A DNA stretch of 55,398 bases, taken from MWBV01 sp964447315. Its GTDB lineage: Archaea > Nanobdellota > Nanobdellia > Pacearchaeales > GW2011-AR1. The notes beneath the pieces were generated by a model. The model was not told where the DNA came from. It made no database searches and was given only the letters and a program-made list of their open reading frames with translations. The position numbers and the translations under genes were made by a program. Location of the stretch: the NCBI GenBank assembly GCA_964447315.1, contig CAYURQ010000005.1, positions 1-55,398 of the forward strand. The letters run 5' to 3'. Position 1 is the first letter of the stretch, and each line of letters opens with the position of its first letter. This document shows, in pieces, positions 33,401 to 41,506 of the stretch.

Positions 33401-34154
33401 AGTCTATCGTTCAAATTTTCAGCAAAGAAACCATACAAGTTGGGAGTTTTACTCTAGTCAGACATTACCTTCAGTTGGAACTTACACCTACAAACTATTT
33501 GTGCAGGATACTGTTGGATGGTTTAGTGTTTTGCGTAATCTTATAAAATATGTTGAAACAACAACTGAAGAGGATTCTTCTGGAGGAGCAATTGTTACTC
33601 CTTCTTACACTATTAAAGAAGATAAATTACAAGAAGGACAATCAAGGCAATTAAGACAAGGGTATAAAGTTACAATTGATTTTGCAAGACAAGGTAAAAA
33701 GATTTTGAATGTTGTTTTAGTTGATAAAGAAAGTAATTTAATTAAAGTTAGTGTTGAAAATATTAGCAATTTTGAAATTACAAATGGAACAACTGAAAAA
33801 ATAGATGTTAATTCAGATGGATTTTATGATTTAGAGGTTACTTTAGAAGATATAAGTAATAGTGGAAGTGCAAGAATTAATTTTAAAGAGATTTATCAAG
33901 AGATTCCTTCAGATAATGAAGATGAAGTTCAAGAACAAGCAAAACAAGGAGAAGAAACTTCTGAAAATAATCAAGATGAAAATCTAAAAAATCAACCAAA
34001 AGATGCTAAAAAATTTAAAGGAGTTATAAACAATAAATTTTTAAGAATATTAGGAATAATAATTGGAATTGTTATTATTTTAAGTGGAGCGTGGATATTG
34101 TTTGTTAAAAAAATAGTACACAATAAGAAAATAAAGAAAAAGAGTAAGAAGTAA
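30465..34154 (+). CDS. giant anchored adhesin-like protein: RCC1 double propeller nested in a LamG domain
   Basis: 1229 aa, starting one base after the ATPase stop. Signal peptide in residues 1-22. Residues about 62-152 look like the first half of a LamG/concanavalin domain (NNSHVYDSSRAGHNGTV, NFTISFWYNKSN). Residues about 154-870 are 14 RCC1 repeats, each around 50 aa with the core CGLL-NGSALCWG-N-GQLG; 13 of them keep a Cys pair. The second LamG half follows (YQHIVVTYNGKSARIYKNG, QIDEILMWNITLS). A linker with the acidic stretch SDNEDEVQEQ leads to one membrane helix (about 1195-1215) and a Lys-rich tail. Fourteen repeats fit two seven-bladed propellers. Being between the pilus ATPase and platform genes, it probably acts with the pilus. 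Confidence 0.83.
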   Translation: MKIKRELFIILSIMFFIGFISAIPLISFVNPTPDDGTQTTGSSLIINTTITGIQGLLKFVFQWQGTNYTLYDEDLILHLNLNNNSLLGENNSHVYDSSRAGHNGTVSGDISSINGKYQGGISINADNEFINLSDHADFRNENFTISFWYNKSNISLKEISAFGRSTCLLLTSGRVYCVGDNDYGQLGDDSTTSRPNLEEVSGGYTFNSLCKEDYSDSRHICGLLPNGTGLCWGNNGDGQIGDGTTTNKEIPTIIQGNYNFSSLYCGKANTCGILQNGSALCWGDNSNGQLGLGNGNVTDMYTPRPVYGNKSYKLFTSGDREHCGILHNGSALCWGRNDHGQIGNGSVGFTVKEPAFVYGEYNFTYISAGNEKVCAILVNKSAFCWGNDDSGSDSGCMGGLGDGGCSERYYPTATYGNYNHTYFEATYDGYCSMLENSSVFCWGENGLGQLGNNGTGGVSLVPKKIYGNYTFNKISSGNHHSCGITTDNMLLCWGDNSYGQTGKGISSNILNPTLFSHGNMSSGGYKKFDEAAFTSCGLLQNGSALCWGWNVYGQVGDNTTESKSIPTFVYGEYNFKDISCGGFTCCGIEQNGSGLCWGANPYGQIGNGDSSNSAIPLVVYGEYNFSLISPASQHTCGLLTNGSALCWGRNNFGQLGLGNGNDTQMFTPTYVFGGYNFTKIFSDGFSSCGLLTNGSALCWGRNQFGQLGNPGAGTSIQYPIPVIGNNTFTEIIIIGHTCGLLQNGTLLCWGRNDFGQLGLGSGNTTNMKTPYQVSVDYNFSSFKLSGTSSCGLLQNGTLLCWGRNNWGQLGDGTEVNKEYPIAVKTNGYLVNSFHVGYHIFANFTNNKGIFSWGLNSFSQQAVEPYNYKIPSHSMVKGTLFGKGAGSFIVNSGYGGDLIFFANSFSEDLDLSNEYQHIVVTYNGKSARIYKNGNLEKSFNPLTLSYPTDLSSLIIGQDARGQIDEILMWNITLSASEINQVYRSNFQQRNHTSWEFYSSQTLPSVGTYTYKLFVQDTVGWFSVLRNLIKYVETTTEEDSSGGAIVTPSYTIKEDKLQEGQSRQLRQGYKVTIDFARQGKKILNVVLVDKESNLIKVSVENISNFEITNGTTEKIDVNSDGFYDLEVTLEDISNSGSARINFKEIYQEIPSDNEDEVQEQAKQGEETSENNQDENLKNQPKDAKKFKGVINNKFLRILGIIIGIVIILSGAWILFVKKIVHNKKIKKKSKK

Positions 34155-34217
34155 TCTTTATTAAGTGTAAATTATTCTTTTTTATAGATAAAAGAAATTT
34201 AAAAGAGGTGAATTGAG

Positions 34218-34385
34218 GTGGCTACTGAAAATCTAGATTTATTAAAACAATTAGTTGAAACTATTGAAAAAGCAGAATTAAAATTAGAAAAATCCTATAA
34301 AAAAGAGAGAGTAGATGAATTCAACAAAATAAAGAAATTAATCTTGGATAATCAAGAAAAAATTTCAGGATTAATTAAAGGATAA
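34218..34385 (+). CDS. small coiled-coil protein (55 aa) between adhesin and platform genes
   Basis: A 55-aa frame from GTG 34218, preceded by AGAGGTGA at 34204-34211. It ends one base before the ATG of the platform gene at 34387. The sequence is one long helix (begins MATENLDLLKQLVETIEKAE) with heptad-like spacing and no Cys. The coding layout (ribosome site, tight spacing) supports a real gene that simple ORF cut-offs miss. It could bind the coiled N-terminal extension of the next protein. Confidence 0.65.
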   Translation: MATENLDLLKQLVETIEKAELKLEKSYKKERVDEFNKIKKLILDNQEKISGLIKG

Positions 34386-34386
34386 A

Positions 34387-35880
34387 ATGCCAAAAGACGT
34401 TGAAAAATTTAATAGATTAAAAGAAATAATTCAAAGACAGAGAAAAGTAATAAAAGAAATATATTCTTCTACAAATCATTTGAAACAAGCAAGCCCAAGT
34501 GAAAGAACAATGCTTGTTACCCACATAAAAAATCTTTATATATCTCTTAACAAATTAAATCAGGAAATTCCTTCTGAATTAAGCAAAATAAATCTTGTTA
34601 AAAAACTTCCTAAAACAAAAGAAATTGATTCTAAAAAATCAAAGAAAATTTCTGAAAAGAAATTAGCAAAAATAGATGAATTAAAGAAAAAAGCATACAA
34701 ACAGCAAAAAGAAGCTCCTTCAAAAGATAAATCAATGATTAAAAATCTAGGGAAAAAAGAAGGTATAAAAGACTTAAGAAATGTTGGATACGCTGTTAAA
34801 CCTAAAGATGATGAGATTTATGATATAATAAAAAGACCTTTGCCTAAAAAATCATTTGTTGAAATTCTTGGTTTTGAAAAAATTTACAAAAAAGGAGAAA
34901 TAAAGCCAGACCCTTTGGAAAGAGAAACAATCAAAAGAATGAGAAAAAGTCAGGAAATGGTTGTTATTAAAAAAGAAGAAAAAGCAAACCCTTTTGTTAA
35001 AAGAGCAAATGAAACATTTTCAGGATATGCAAATAAATTAATTAATCAAAATGCATTTCCAAATCTAGACCAAGATTTAATTAAAAGCAATATGAGATTT
35101 ACTCCAAAAGGATATGTTTCTGTTTTACTTTATTCTGTTTTAATTTCATTTTTTATTGGACTTGCATTAGCAATATTCTTTTTTATTTTTAAAATAAGTC
35201 CTGAATTACCAATAATTTATTTTGCTGATGCAGCAGCTGGAACTAGATTAATAAGAGTTATATGGATGCCTTTTATTTTTCCTTTACTTACCCTTATGAT
35301 AATGGCTTCTTATCCCTCAATGGAAAGAAGAACAGCTGAAAAAAAGATAAATGATGAGCTTCCTTTTGCAGCAATACATATGTCTGCTATTTCAGGTTCT
35401 ATGATTGATCCAAGTAAAATATTCAATATTATAATTTCAACAAAAGAATATCCTGCACTTGAAAAAGAATTTATAAAATTAATAAATGAAATTAATATCT
35501 ATGGGTATGATTTTGTAAGTGCATTAAAAACTTCTTCTAAAAGAAGTCCCAGCAAAAAATTAGCAGAGCTATTTAATGGTTTATCCACAACTATTAATTC
35601 AGGAGGTGATTTACCTGGATTTTTTAATAAAAGAGCAGAGACACTGTTGTTTGATCATAGTATTAATAAAGAAAAACAAACAAAAGCAAATGAAACATTT
35701 ATGGATATGTATATTAGTTTAGTAATTGCAGCTCCAATGATATTAATGATTTTGTTGATGATGATGAAAATGAGTGGGTTGGGTGTTGCCTTAAGTGCAA
35801 ATATGATTACTATAATAATGGTAATGGCTGTTACTGTAGTTAATGCAGTATTCCTGACTTTTTTACAATTCAGGAAATAA
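34387..35880 (+). CDS. pilus platform protein, T2SSF/TadB-FlaJ type, with long cytosolic extension
   Basis: 497 aa. Residues 1-235 are a Lys-rich cytosolic region with helical stretches (KEIIQRQRKVIKEIYSS, KKISEKKLAKIDELKKK), longer than usual. Membrane helices are near 240-268 and 289-309. The T2SSF domain follows (about 310-440; ELPFAAIHMSAISGS, ELFNGLSTTINSGGDLPGF), then helices near 441-465 and 472-495. This is half of the inner-membrane platform that converts ATPase movement into pilin assembly. The second half is encoded at 36010, after three copies of a hairpin repeat. Confidence 0.88.
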   Translation: MPKDVEKFNRLKEIIQRQRKVIKEIYSSTNHLKQASPSERTMLVTHIKNLYISLNKLNQEIPSELSKINLVKKLPKTKEIDSKKSKKISEKKLAKIDELKKKAYKQQKEAPSKDKSMIKNLGKKEGIKDLRNVGYAVKPKDDEIYDIIKRPLPKKSFVEILGFEKIYKKGEIKPDPLERETIKRMRKSQEMVVIKKEEKANPFVKRANETFSGYANKLINQNAFPNLDQDLIKSNMRFTPKGYVSVLLYSVLISFFIGLALAIFFFIFKISPELPIIYFADAAAGTRLIRVIWMPFIFPLLTLMIMASYPSMERRTAEKKINDELPFAAIHMSAISGSMIDPSKIFNIIISTKEYPALEKEFIKLINEINIYGYDFVSALKTSSKRSPSKKLAELFNGLSTTINSGGDLPGFFNKRAETLLFDHSINKEKQTKANETFMDMYISLVIAAPMILMILLMMMKMSGLGVALSANMITIIMVMAVTVVNAVFLTFLQFRK

Positions 35881-36000
35881 ACCTTTTAGAAAAAGGTTTC
35901 CAAAAAAAAGAAAAGTGAACTTAACCTTTTAGAAAAAGGTTTCCAAAAAAAAGAAAAGTGAACTTAACCTTTTAGAAAAAGGTTTCCAAAAAAAAGAGAA
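35880..36000 (+). repeat. 43-bp hairpin unit in tandem (nearly three copies)
   Basis: Copies at 35880-35922, 35923-35965 and 35966-36000 (partial). Each starts with AACCTTTTAGAAAAAGGTTT, a hairpin, followed by an A-rich stretch, and in copies 1 and 2 a GTG that opens a tiny frame (GTG AAC TTA ACC TTT TAG) ending in the next copy. The array fills the gap between the two platform genes and ends 10 bases before ATG 36010. Confidence 0.9.
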
Positions 36001-36009
36001 AAAAATAAA

Positions 36010-36855
36010 ATGGAATTAAAAAAAGTACATGGCATAGGATTAGGAATATCAATATTTATAATTTTGATTGCTTTAATAATTTTCAATGGAACTCAATTTT
36101 TCTTCTTATTAATGGGTATTGGAATACTTGCTGGTGCAAGCCCTTTTGTTTTAAGCATGATTCAAGAAAATAAAATAAGTGCTGAAAAAGAAGAAATGTT
36201 CTTGGAATTTGGAAGAAATCTTGTTGAAAGTGTTAAAACAGGTACTCCAATTAGTAAAAGTATAATAAATGTTAGACATAAGAATTACGGGGTTTTAACT
36301 CCTCATGTACAAAAATTAGCAAATCAAATATCATTAGGTATTCCTTTAAATTCTGCATTGGCTGTATTTGCAAAAGATGTTAGAAATAAAACAATTACTC
36401 GTGCATTAACTTTAATTGGACAAGCAGAAAGAGCAGGTGGAAATATTGGAGAAATCTTAGAGGCAGTTGCAGAAGCAGTAAGTACAGCTGATAAACTTAA
36501 AAAAGAAAGAAAAGCAGCAATTTCTACTTTAGTTGTTCAAGGATATATTATTTTCTTTGTTTTTATTGTTATTATTTTAGTTATGCAATTTCAAATATTA
36601 CCAATGGTTTCTGGTATTGCAGAAGTTGGAGCAATAACAGGAGGAAGTATTGGAGGAGAAATTGCAGCAGGACAAGGATTAAGTCAAGAAGATATTTCTG
36701 GTTCATTCTTATATTTAATGTTAATTCAAGGGTTTTTTACAGGACTAACAATAGGTAAATTATCAACTGGGAGTGTAAAAGGAGGTATAAAACATTCATT
36801 TGCATTAATGATTGTCTCATTTATAGTTTCTCAAGTTGCAAACTTAATTTTTTAA
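36010..36855 (+). CDS. pilus platform protein, T2SSF/TadC type
   Basis: 281 aa, compact. Two membrane helices at residues about 10-30 and 33-50. The T2SSF domain (about 60-178) includes FGRNLVESVKTGTPISKSI and LTLIGQAERAGGNIGEIL. Further helices lie near 178-200, 235-255 and 262-281. It pairs with the 34387 protein as the membrane platform of the pilus. Next to an array of hairpins, its translation may be set separately from its partner. The following gene begins after one base. Confidence 0.88.
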   Translation: MELKKVHGIGLGISIFIILIALIIFNGTQFFFLLMGIGILAGASPFVLSMIQENKISAEKEEMFLEFGRNLVESVKTGTPISKSIINVRHKNYGVLTPHVQKLANQISLGIPLNSALAVFAKDVRNKTITRALTLIGQAERAGGNIGEILEAVAEAVSTADKLKKERKAAISTLVVQGYIIFFVFIVIILVMQFQILPMVSGIAEVGAITGGSIGGEIAAGQGLSQEDISGSFLYLMLIQGFFTGLTIGKLSTGSVKGGIKHSFALMIVSFIVSQVANLIF

Positions 36856-36856
36856 A

Positions 36857-39671
36857 ATGGCTGAAGGATATTACAAACCAAGAAAAAAAATAATGAATAA
36901 ATCAGAAATAAATAAATATAAAAAATCTTCTTCAAATAAAAGTAATGCTAAAAAAAGTTCTTTAAAAAAACAAACTAAAACAGCTTCTTCTATAAATTAC
37001 AAAGGTTCCAACAGTGTTCAAAAAGGTGGTGGAAAAATTCAAGGATATATTAAACCCAAAACAGTAGATTATAATCCAATGAGAAATATTGTTTGGGGTC
37101 TTTTAGTTATTGTTATTATAGGAATAATTATTTTAATTTTATTCTTTACCAATGCACTAACTAATTTAAATACCAAAGAAAATGAATTACAAAAACAAGA
37201 ATTAGAAATGAAGATATCAAATGCTCAAATTCAAAAAGATTCAGTTGATTTAAAATTAGATATTGATGCAAAAGAAGAAGAATTAGTTGGTGTTAAAATT
37301 ATTGTTGATGATGGAAGCACTTTTGAGATTTTCAAAATTAATTTAAGTGAGGAAGATATTAAAAATGGAGAGATACATTTAAATTTAGATAAAGTTGATG
37401 GAGAAAAAGTTACAAAAATACTTGTTTCACCAATATTAAATACAAAAGAAAGAAAGGGAATTATTGGTTCTGTAGAAGATAGTTATGTTCCAAAAAAGAA
37501 TGATTTTATTAAAAAATCTAATGCTAATACTCAAAATCAAGATCCTCAAGATACTTATTATCCTTATGAAGGTCCTTTAAAAGAAACAGTATATAATAAT
37601 TGTTTTGGAAATTGTAGTAATTTAGGGCTTGAATGTGGAAATTTTACTATTTGTGGTGTAGAGAGTAATTGTGGGACATGTCAAGAGGGATTTACTTGTA
37701 ATGCTTCTGGATTTTGTATTGAAAATGAAGTTTGTAGTGATACTTGTGAAAGTTTAGGATATGAATGTGGAACTCAAACAATTTGTGGAAAGCAAGTAAA
37801 TTGTAGTATATGTGATTCAGGAAAAGTATGTAATTCATCTGGTATTTGCGTTCAACAAGAAAATTGTAATGATACTTGTTCAACTTATAATTACAAATGC
37901 GGTGTTCAAGAGATTTGTGATTCAGAAGTAAATTGTGGAAGTTGTTCTAATTTAGGAGAAGGTTTTATTTGTAATGAAACTGGGCTTTGTGAACAAGAAT
38001 TTTCTTGTATTACTAATTTAATAACTGCTTGTTATTTAGGAAATATTTACAATTATAATGGATGCACTCAAGAATGGGAGCATGTAAAAGCTTGTGGTGA
38101 AAACGAAGTTTGCTCTGGACAAGAATGCGTTATTCAAGAAAAAATTGAAATTAAATGTGGAAATGGTATTTTAGAGCAAGGAGAATATTGTGAAGTTAAT
38201 AATTTAGCTGGAGAAACTTGTGAGACTTTTGGAAAGGTTTCAGGAACTTTAAAATGTAGTGATGAATGTTCTTTTGATTTAAGTGATTGTCTGGAAAAAC
38301 AAAGTATAGAATTATCAAAATCACCAGAATGTACAATTAATTCACAATGTAATGATAATAATGTTTGTACTTCAGATACTTGCAGTGTAGGAAAATGCAT
38401 TTATTCTACTATAAGTGGATGTTGTACTTCTGACAATGAATGTCTGGGGGATTTATATTGCATAAATAATACTTGTGTAAATATTGAAACAGAAACTCAG
38501 TGTGAGATTCACTCTTATGTTGCTTGTTATAATAANNNNNNNNNNNNNNNNNNNNNNNNNNNNNNNNNNNNNNNNNNNNNNNNNNNNNNNNNNNNNNNNN
38601 NNNNNNNNNNNNNNNNNNNNNNNNNNNNNNNNNNNTGATGTTTATTGGTATAATTCTTGTAATGAAAGAGAAGATAGAAAAGAAGATTGTGGAACAAATG
38701 AAGAATGTTCAAATGGGCAATGTGTAACAACATGTACAACTCATCATCATTCTGGATGTTATAATAATGATGTTTATTGGTATAATTCTTGTAATGAAAG
38801 AGAAGATAGAAAAGAAGATTGTAGTATTGGATGCCAAGAAGGAAATTGCATCACTACAGATCCAGAACCTCAAACAGCAACAATAATTATTGACCACACT
38901 AATACAATAAATTTCATGAATATTCCTGAATCTTGGATAACTAAAGCAAAAAATGAATTACATATTGCTTATGCTCATACAAGTCATGGTTCACAAGTTT
39001 ATTATGGAATGAATGAAATTGAAGAGCATTATTCTTTTTATGGCCATAGTCCAAGTGGAAGTGGGAGTGATTTGCATTTTGAAGATTATAGTGGAAATTT
39101 CCCTGAACCTTGCAAGGATTTAAGCAGGTGTGATGGACATATAAAGGAATCAACTCAAGGATTCTTGAATTCAAATCCAGATATTAATGTAATGATGTGG
39201 TCTTGGTGCAATATTGCAGGACATGATATTAATAGTTATATAGAAGATATGAAAGATTTGATTGTTGAATATCCTAATGTTATGTTTGTTTTCATGACAG
39301 GACATACAAATGGAGGAGGAGAAGGAGATAGTTCTGATTCAAAAAACCAAATAATAAGGAACTTTATTGAAAATGATAACTTTTGCAATAATCATAAATG
39401 TATTTTATTTGATTTTGCAGATATAGAAGAATATGACCCAGATGGAAATTATTTCCTAAATAAAAATGTTGAAGATAATTTAGATTATAATGGAGGAAAT
39501 TGGGCTGTTGAATATTTAGATAGACATCCAAGCTCAAGAGAAGCAACTTTAACAGCTGGATTAGGAAGTTGTGCTCATAGTTCTAGCCCAAGGGATGCTA
39601 CTCTTAATTGTATATTAAAAGGTGAAGCTGCGTGGACCTTGTTTGCCAGAATGGCTGGTTATCAAGGATAA
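36857..39671 (+). CDS. stalked Cys-rich pilus-operon protein with C-terminal HTSHGSQ-type domain (spans assembly gap)
   Basis: 904 aa when the 100 N are removed; both sides then join in one frame (2715 bases). Residues 1-78 are cytosolic and Lys/Ser-rich, and 79-101 one membrane helix, so it is a type II membrane protein. After a beta domain come three Cys repeats (GLECGNFTICG, GYECGTQTICG, YKCGVQEICD), more Cys modules, and a 44-aa repeat (CYNNDVYWYNSCNERED). The final 260 residues start near TIIIDHTNTINFM and contain AYAHTSHGSQVYYGM, MMWSWCNIAGHD, FVFMTGHTNG and CILFDFADIEEYDPDG. That is a conserved but uncharacterised domain resembling bacterial secreted proteins. It lies one base after the TadC-like gene, so it belongs to the pilus operon. 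Confidence 0.75.
38536..38635. other. assembly gap of 100 N at a 132-bp repeat
   Basis: The last 11 bases before the gap (tgttataataa) and first 13 after it (tgatgtttattgg) join into the exact sequence found intact at 38757-38780. The repeat is 132 bp (38636 to 38768). The true gap is probably zero or a multiple of 132. Confidence 0.85.
38636..38822 (+). repeat. 132-bp repeat inside the 36857 gene
   Basis: 38636-38690 is identical to 38768-38822 (55 bp), a 44-codon period. The preceding copy is cut by the N block. A related module (YWYDSCDNREEKYKDC) occurs in the 49159 protein. Confidence 0.85.
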
Positions 39672-39714
39672 ATAATATAAAAATACTTATAAATAAAGTA
39701 TTGGTTCTTAAAAT

Positions 39715-40908
39715 ATGTTATTAGGACTTCTTGGAAAACCCTCTGTGGGAAAAAGCACTTTTTTCAAAGCTGCAACACTAGCAGAAGTTGAAATTGCAAA
39801 TTATCCTTTCACAACAATAAAAGCTAATCATGGTGTTGCTTATGTTAAAGTAAAATGTATTGATGAGGAATTTAAAACTCAATGCAATCCAAATCATGGG
39901 TTTTGTATAAAACATAACAGGTTTGTTCCTGTTGATTTAATGGACGTAGCAGGTTTAGTTCCTGGTGCTTCTGAAGGAAAAGGATTAGGAAATCAGTTTT
40001 TAGATGATTTACGTGGAGCTGATTTATTCATACAAATCGTGGATTTATCAGGAGAAAATAATTCAGAGGGCAAACCCTTAGAAAAAGATGAAAAATATGA
40101 AGTCTGGGAAGATGTTGTTTTCTTGGAAAAAGAACTTGACACTTGGTTTTTTAACATTCTTGTTAAGGCTTGGAAAGCTTTTGCTCGTAAAGCAGAACTT
40201 GAAAAAACAAAATTCACACAAGCTGTTGTAAAGCAGTTCTCTGGTTTAAAAGTAACTGAACAGCAAATAAAAAGTGTTTTGCTAAGAGTTAATCTTCCTG
40301 AAAAAGCTTCAACCTGGAATGATGAAGAGCTAATGAAATTTGCTTCTGAATTAAGAAAAGAAGGTAAACCAATGATTATTGCTGCTAATAAAATAGATAC
40401 TGAAAAAGGTGAAGAAAATTTTAAAAAACTTAAAGAAAAATTTCCAGATTATCTTATTGTTCCTTGCAGTGCTGATTCAGAACTTGCATTAAGACAAGCT
40501 GCAAAAGCTAAATTAATTGAGTATGTTCCTGGAGAAAGGGATTTTAAAATATTAAAAGAATTGAATGAAAAACAAAAACAAGCCTTGAATAAGATTAAAG
40601 AAAATGTTCTAGATAAATATGAATTTGGAACAGGAGTGCAAAAAATATTAAATGCAGGAGTATTTGATTTACTAAAATACATTGCAATTTTCCCTGCAAG
40701 TGCAAATAAGCTTGGAGACAGCAAAGGAAATATTTTACCTGATTGTTTTTTAATGCCTCCAGGAACAACCGCTCAAGACTTTGCATATTATTTACATACT
40801 GATTTTGGGAAAAATTTTATAAAAGCTATTGACGCTCGAAGTAAAATGGCTTGGGGTAAAGAGCACAAATTAAAGCATAGGGATGCTCTTGAGATTGTTA
40901 CAAGATAA
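39715..40908 (+). CDS. Obg-family GTPase/ATPase, YchF-type with TGS domain
   Basis: 397-aa cytosolic P-loop protein of the YchF/OLA1 group (COG0012), thought to act on ribosomes. G1 GKPSVGKST at residues 7-15, G3 DVAGLVPGA near 83, G4-like ANKID near 225. The archaeal insert CNPNHGFC lies near residues 62-70. The last 75 residues (LPDCFLMPPGTTAQDFAYYLH to HKLKHRDALEIV) are the TGS domain. TATA cttataaat starts 29 nt before ATG 39715, so it begins a new transcript after the pilus operon. Confidence 0.92.
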   Translation: MLLGLLGKPSVGKSTFFKAATLAEVEIANYPFTTIKANHGVAYVKVKCIDEEFKTQCNPNHGFCIKHNRFVPVDLMDVAGLVPGASEGKGLGNQFLDDLRGADLFIQIVDLSGENNSEGKPLEKDEKYEVWEDVVFLEKELDTWFFNILVKAWKAFARKAELEKTKFTQAVVKQFSGLKVTEQQIKSVLLRVNLPEKASTWNDEELMKFASELRKEGKPMIIAANKIDTEKGEENFKKLKEKFPDYLIVPCSADSELALRQAAKAKLIEYVPGERDFKILKELNEKQKQALNKIKENVLDKYEFGTGVQKILNAGVFDLLKYIAIFPASANKLGDSKGNILPDCFLMPPGTTAQDFAYYLHTDFGKNFIKAIDARSKMAWGKEHKLKHRDALEIVTR

Positions 40909-40965
40909 AGAACTAACTAAAAAACTAAATTATCTTGAAAGCAGGGATTATATTGAGGGAGTAAT

Positions 40966-41055
40966 TTGCAGGTCATTGAAGTTAAATATTTGTATAATTG
41001 CAGAGATTGCAACATCGTTTATCTTCAAGAAATAAAGGATTCTTTAAACAAATAA
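40966..41055 (+). CDS. possible 29-aa Cys-pair peptide
   Basis: A TTG-started frame in the 182-bp gap after the YchF gene reads VIEVKYLYNCRDCNIVYLQE, which looks like half of a zinc ribbon. It has no ribosome site. It could be a gene remnant or chance. Confidence 0.2.
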   Translation: MQVIEVKYLYNCRDCNIVYLQEIKDSLNK

Positions 41056-41090
41056 AATCTTAGTTAATTTTAAAAACAAGAATTAATTAA

Positions 41091-41498
41091 ATGTTTTCTA
41101 TGTCAGCAGAAATTCACAAACAAAAACCAAAAACATGCGAAGAATGTGACGGTAAATGTTGCAAATATATTGCAATTGAAATAGATGTTCCTGAAAAATT
41201 AAAGGATTTTGAGGATATTAAATGGTATGTTTGCCACGAAAATGTTCATGTTTATGTAGAAGAAGATGGAAGTTGGAACGTTGAATTCTTAACTCCTTGC
41301 AGACATTTAGATGAAAATAATCGTTGTAGTTATTATAAAAAAAGACCTGAAATATGCAAGAATTACAATCAAGAGCAATGTACTTTTCATAATGAGTACA
41401 ATGAGATTTACAGTTTCAAGAAGATTCAGGATGTAGAAGAATACATTGAAAAGATATTTAAGAAAGGGTTGCATCAAATTCCTGATGAAACCTTTTGA
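41091..41498 (+). CDS. YkgJ-family Cys-cluster (Fe/Zn-binding) protein
   Basis: 135 aa (ATG 41091; MSAEIH at 41103 also possible). The N-terminal CEECDGKCCKY and the later CRHLDENNRCSYYKKRPEIC with a final QEQC match the YkgJ/UPF0153 pattern of eight Cys binding a metal or Fe-S centre. The biochemical role is unknown. The stop codon lies inside a perfect AAACCTTTT-G-AAAAGGTTT hairpin. Without one T there, the frame would continue as EKVSKPEYTEDEEE, so the C-terminus may be frameshifted. Confidence 0.82.
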   Translation: MFSMSAEIHKQKPKTCEECDGKCCKYIAIEIDVPEKLKDFEDIKWYVCHENVHVYVEEDGSWNVEFLTPCRHLDENNRCSYYKKRPEICKNYNQEQCTFHNEYNEIYSFKKIQDVEEYIEKIFKKGLHQIPDETF

Positions 41499-41506
41499 AA
41501 AGGTTT
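41488..41506. repeat. perfect AAACCTTTT hairpin overlapping the ykgJ-like stop codon
   Basis: Nine-bp arms around a single G. Same core as the hairpins at 2229, 27781 and 35880. Confidence 0.7.

Noticed and set aside
35880..36000. CRISPR-like array of 43-bp units
   Set aside because: No unique spacers between units, only a head-to-tail tandem hairpin repeat.
38484..39671. Separate gene starting inside the 100-N block region
   Set aside because: Removing the N block joins this frame to the 36857 gene exactly at a known repeat junction, so it is one gene.
21430..39671. Archaellum operon
   Set aside because: ATPase and platform proteins alone would fit, but no archaellin-like major repeat set, FlaF/FlaG, FlaH or FlaK-type genes are recognised; enzyme-headed pilins argue for another pilus type.
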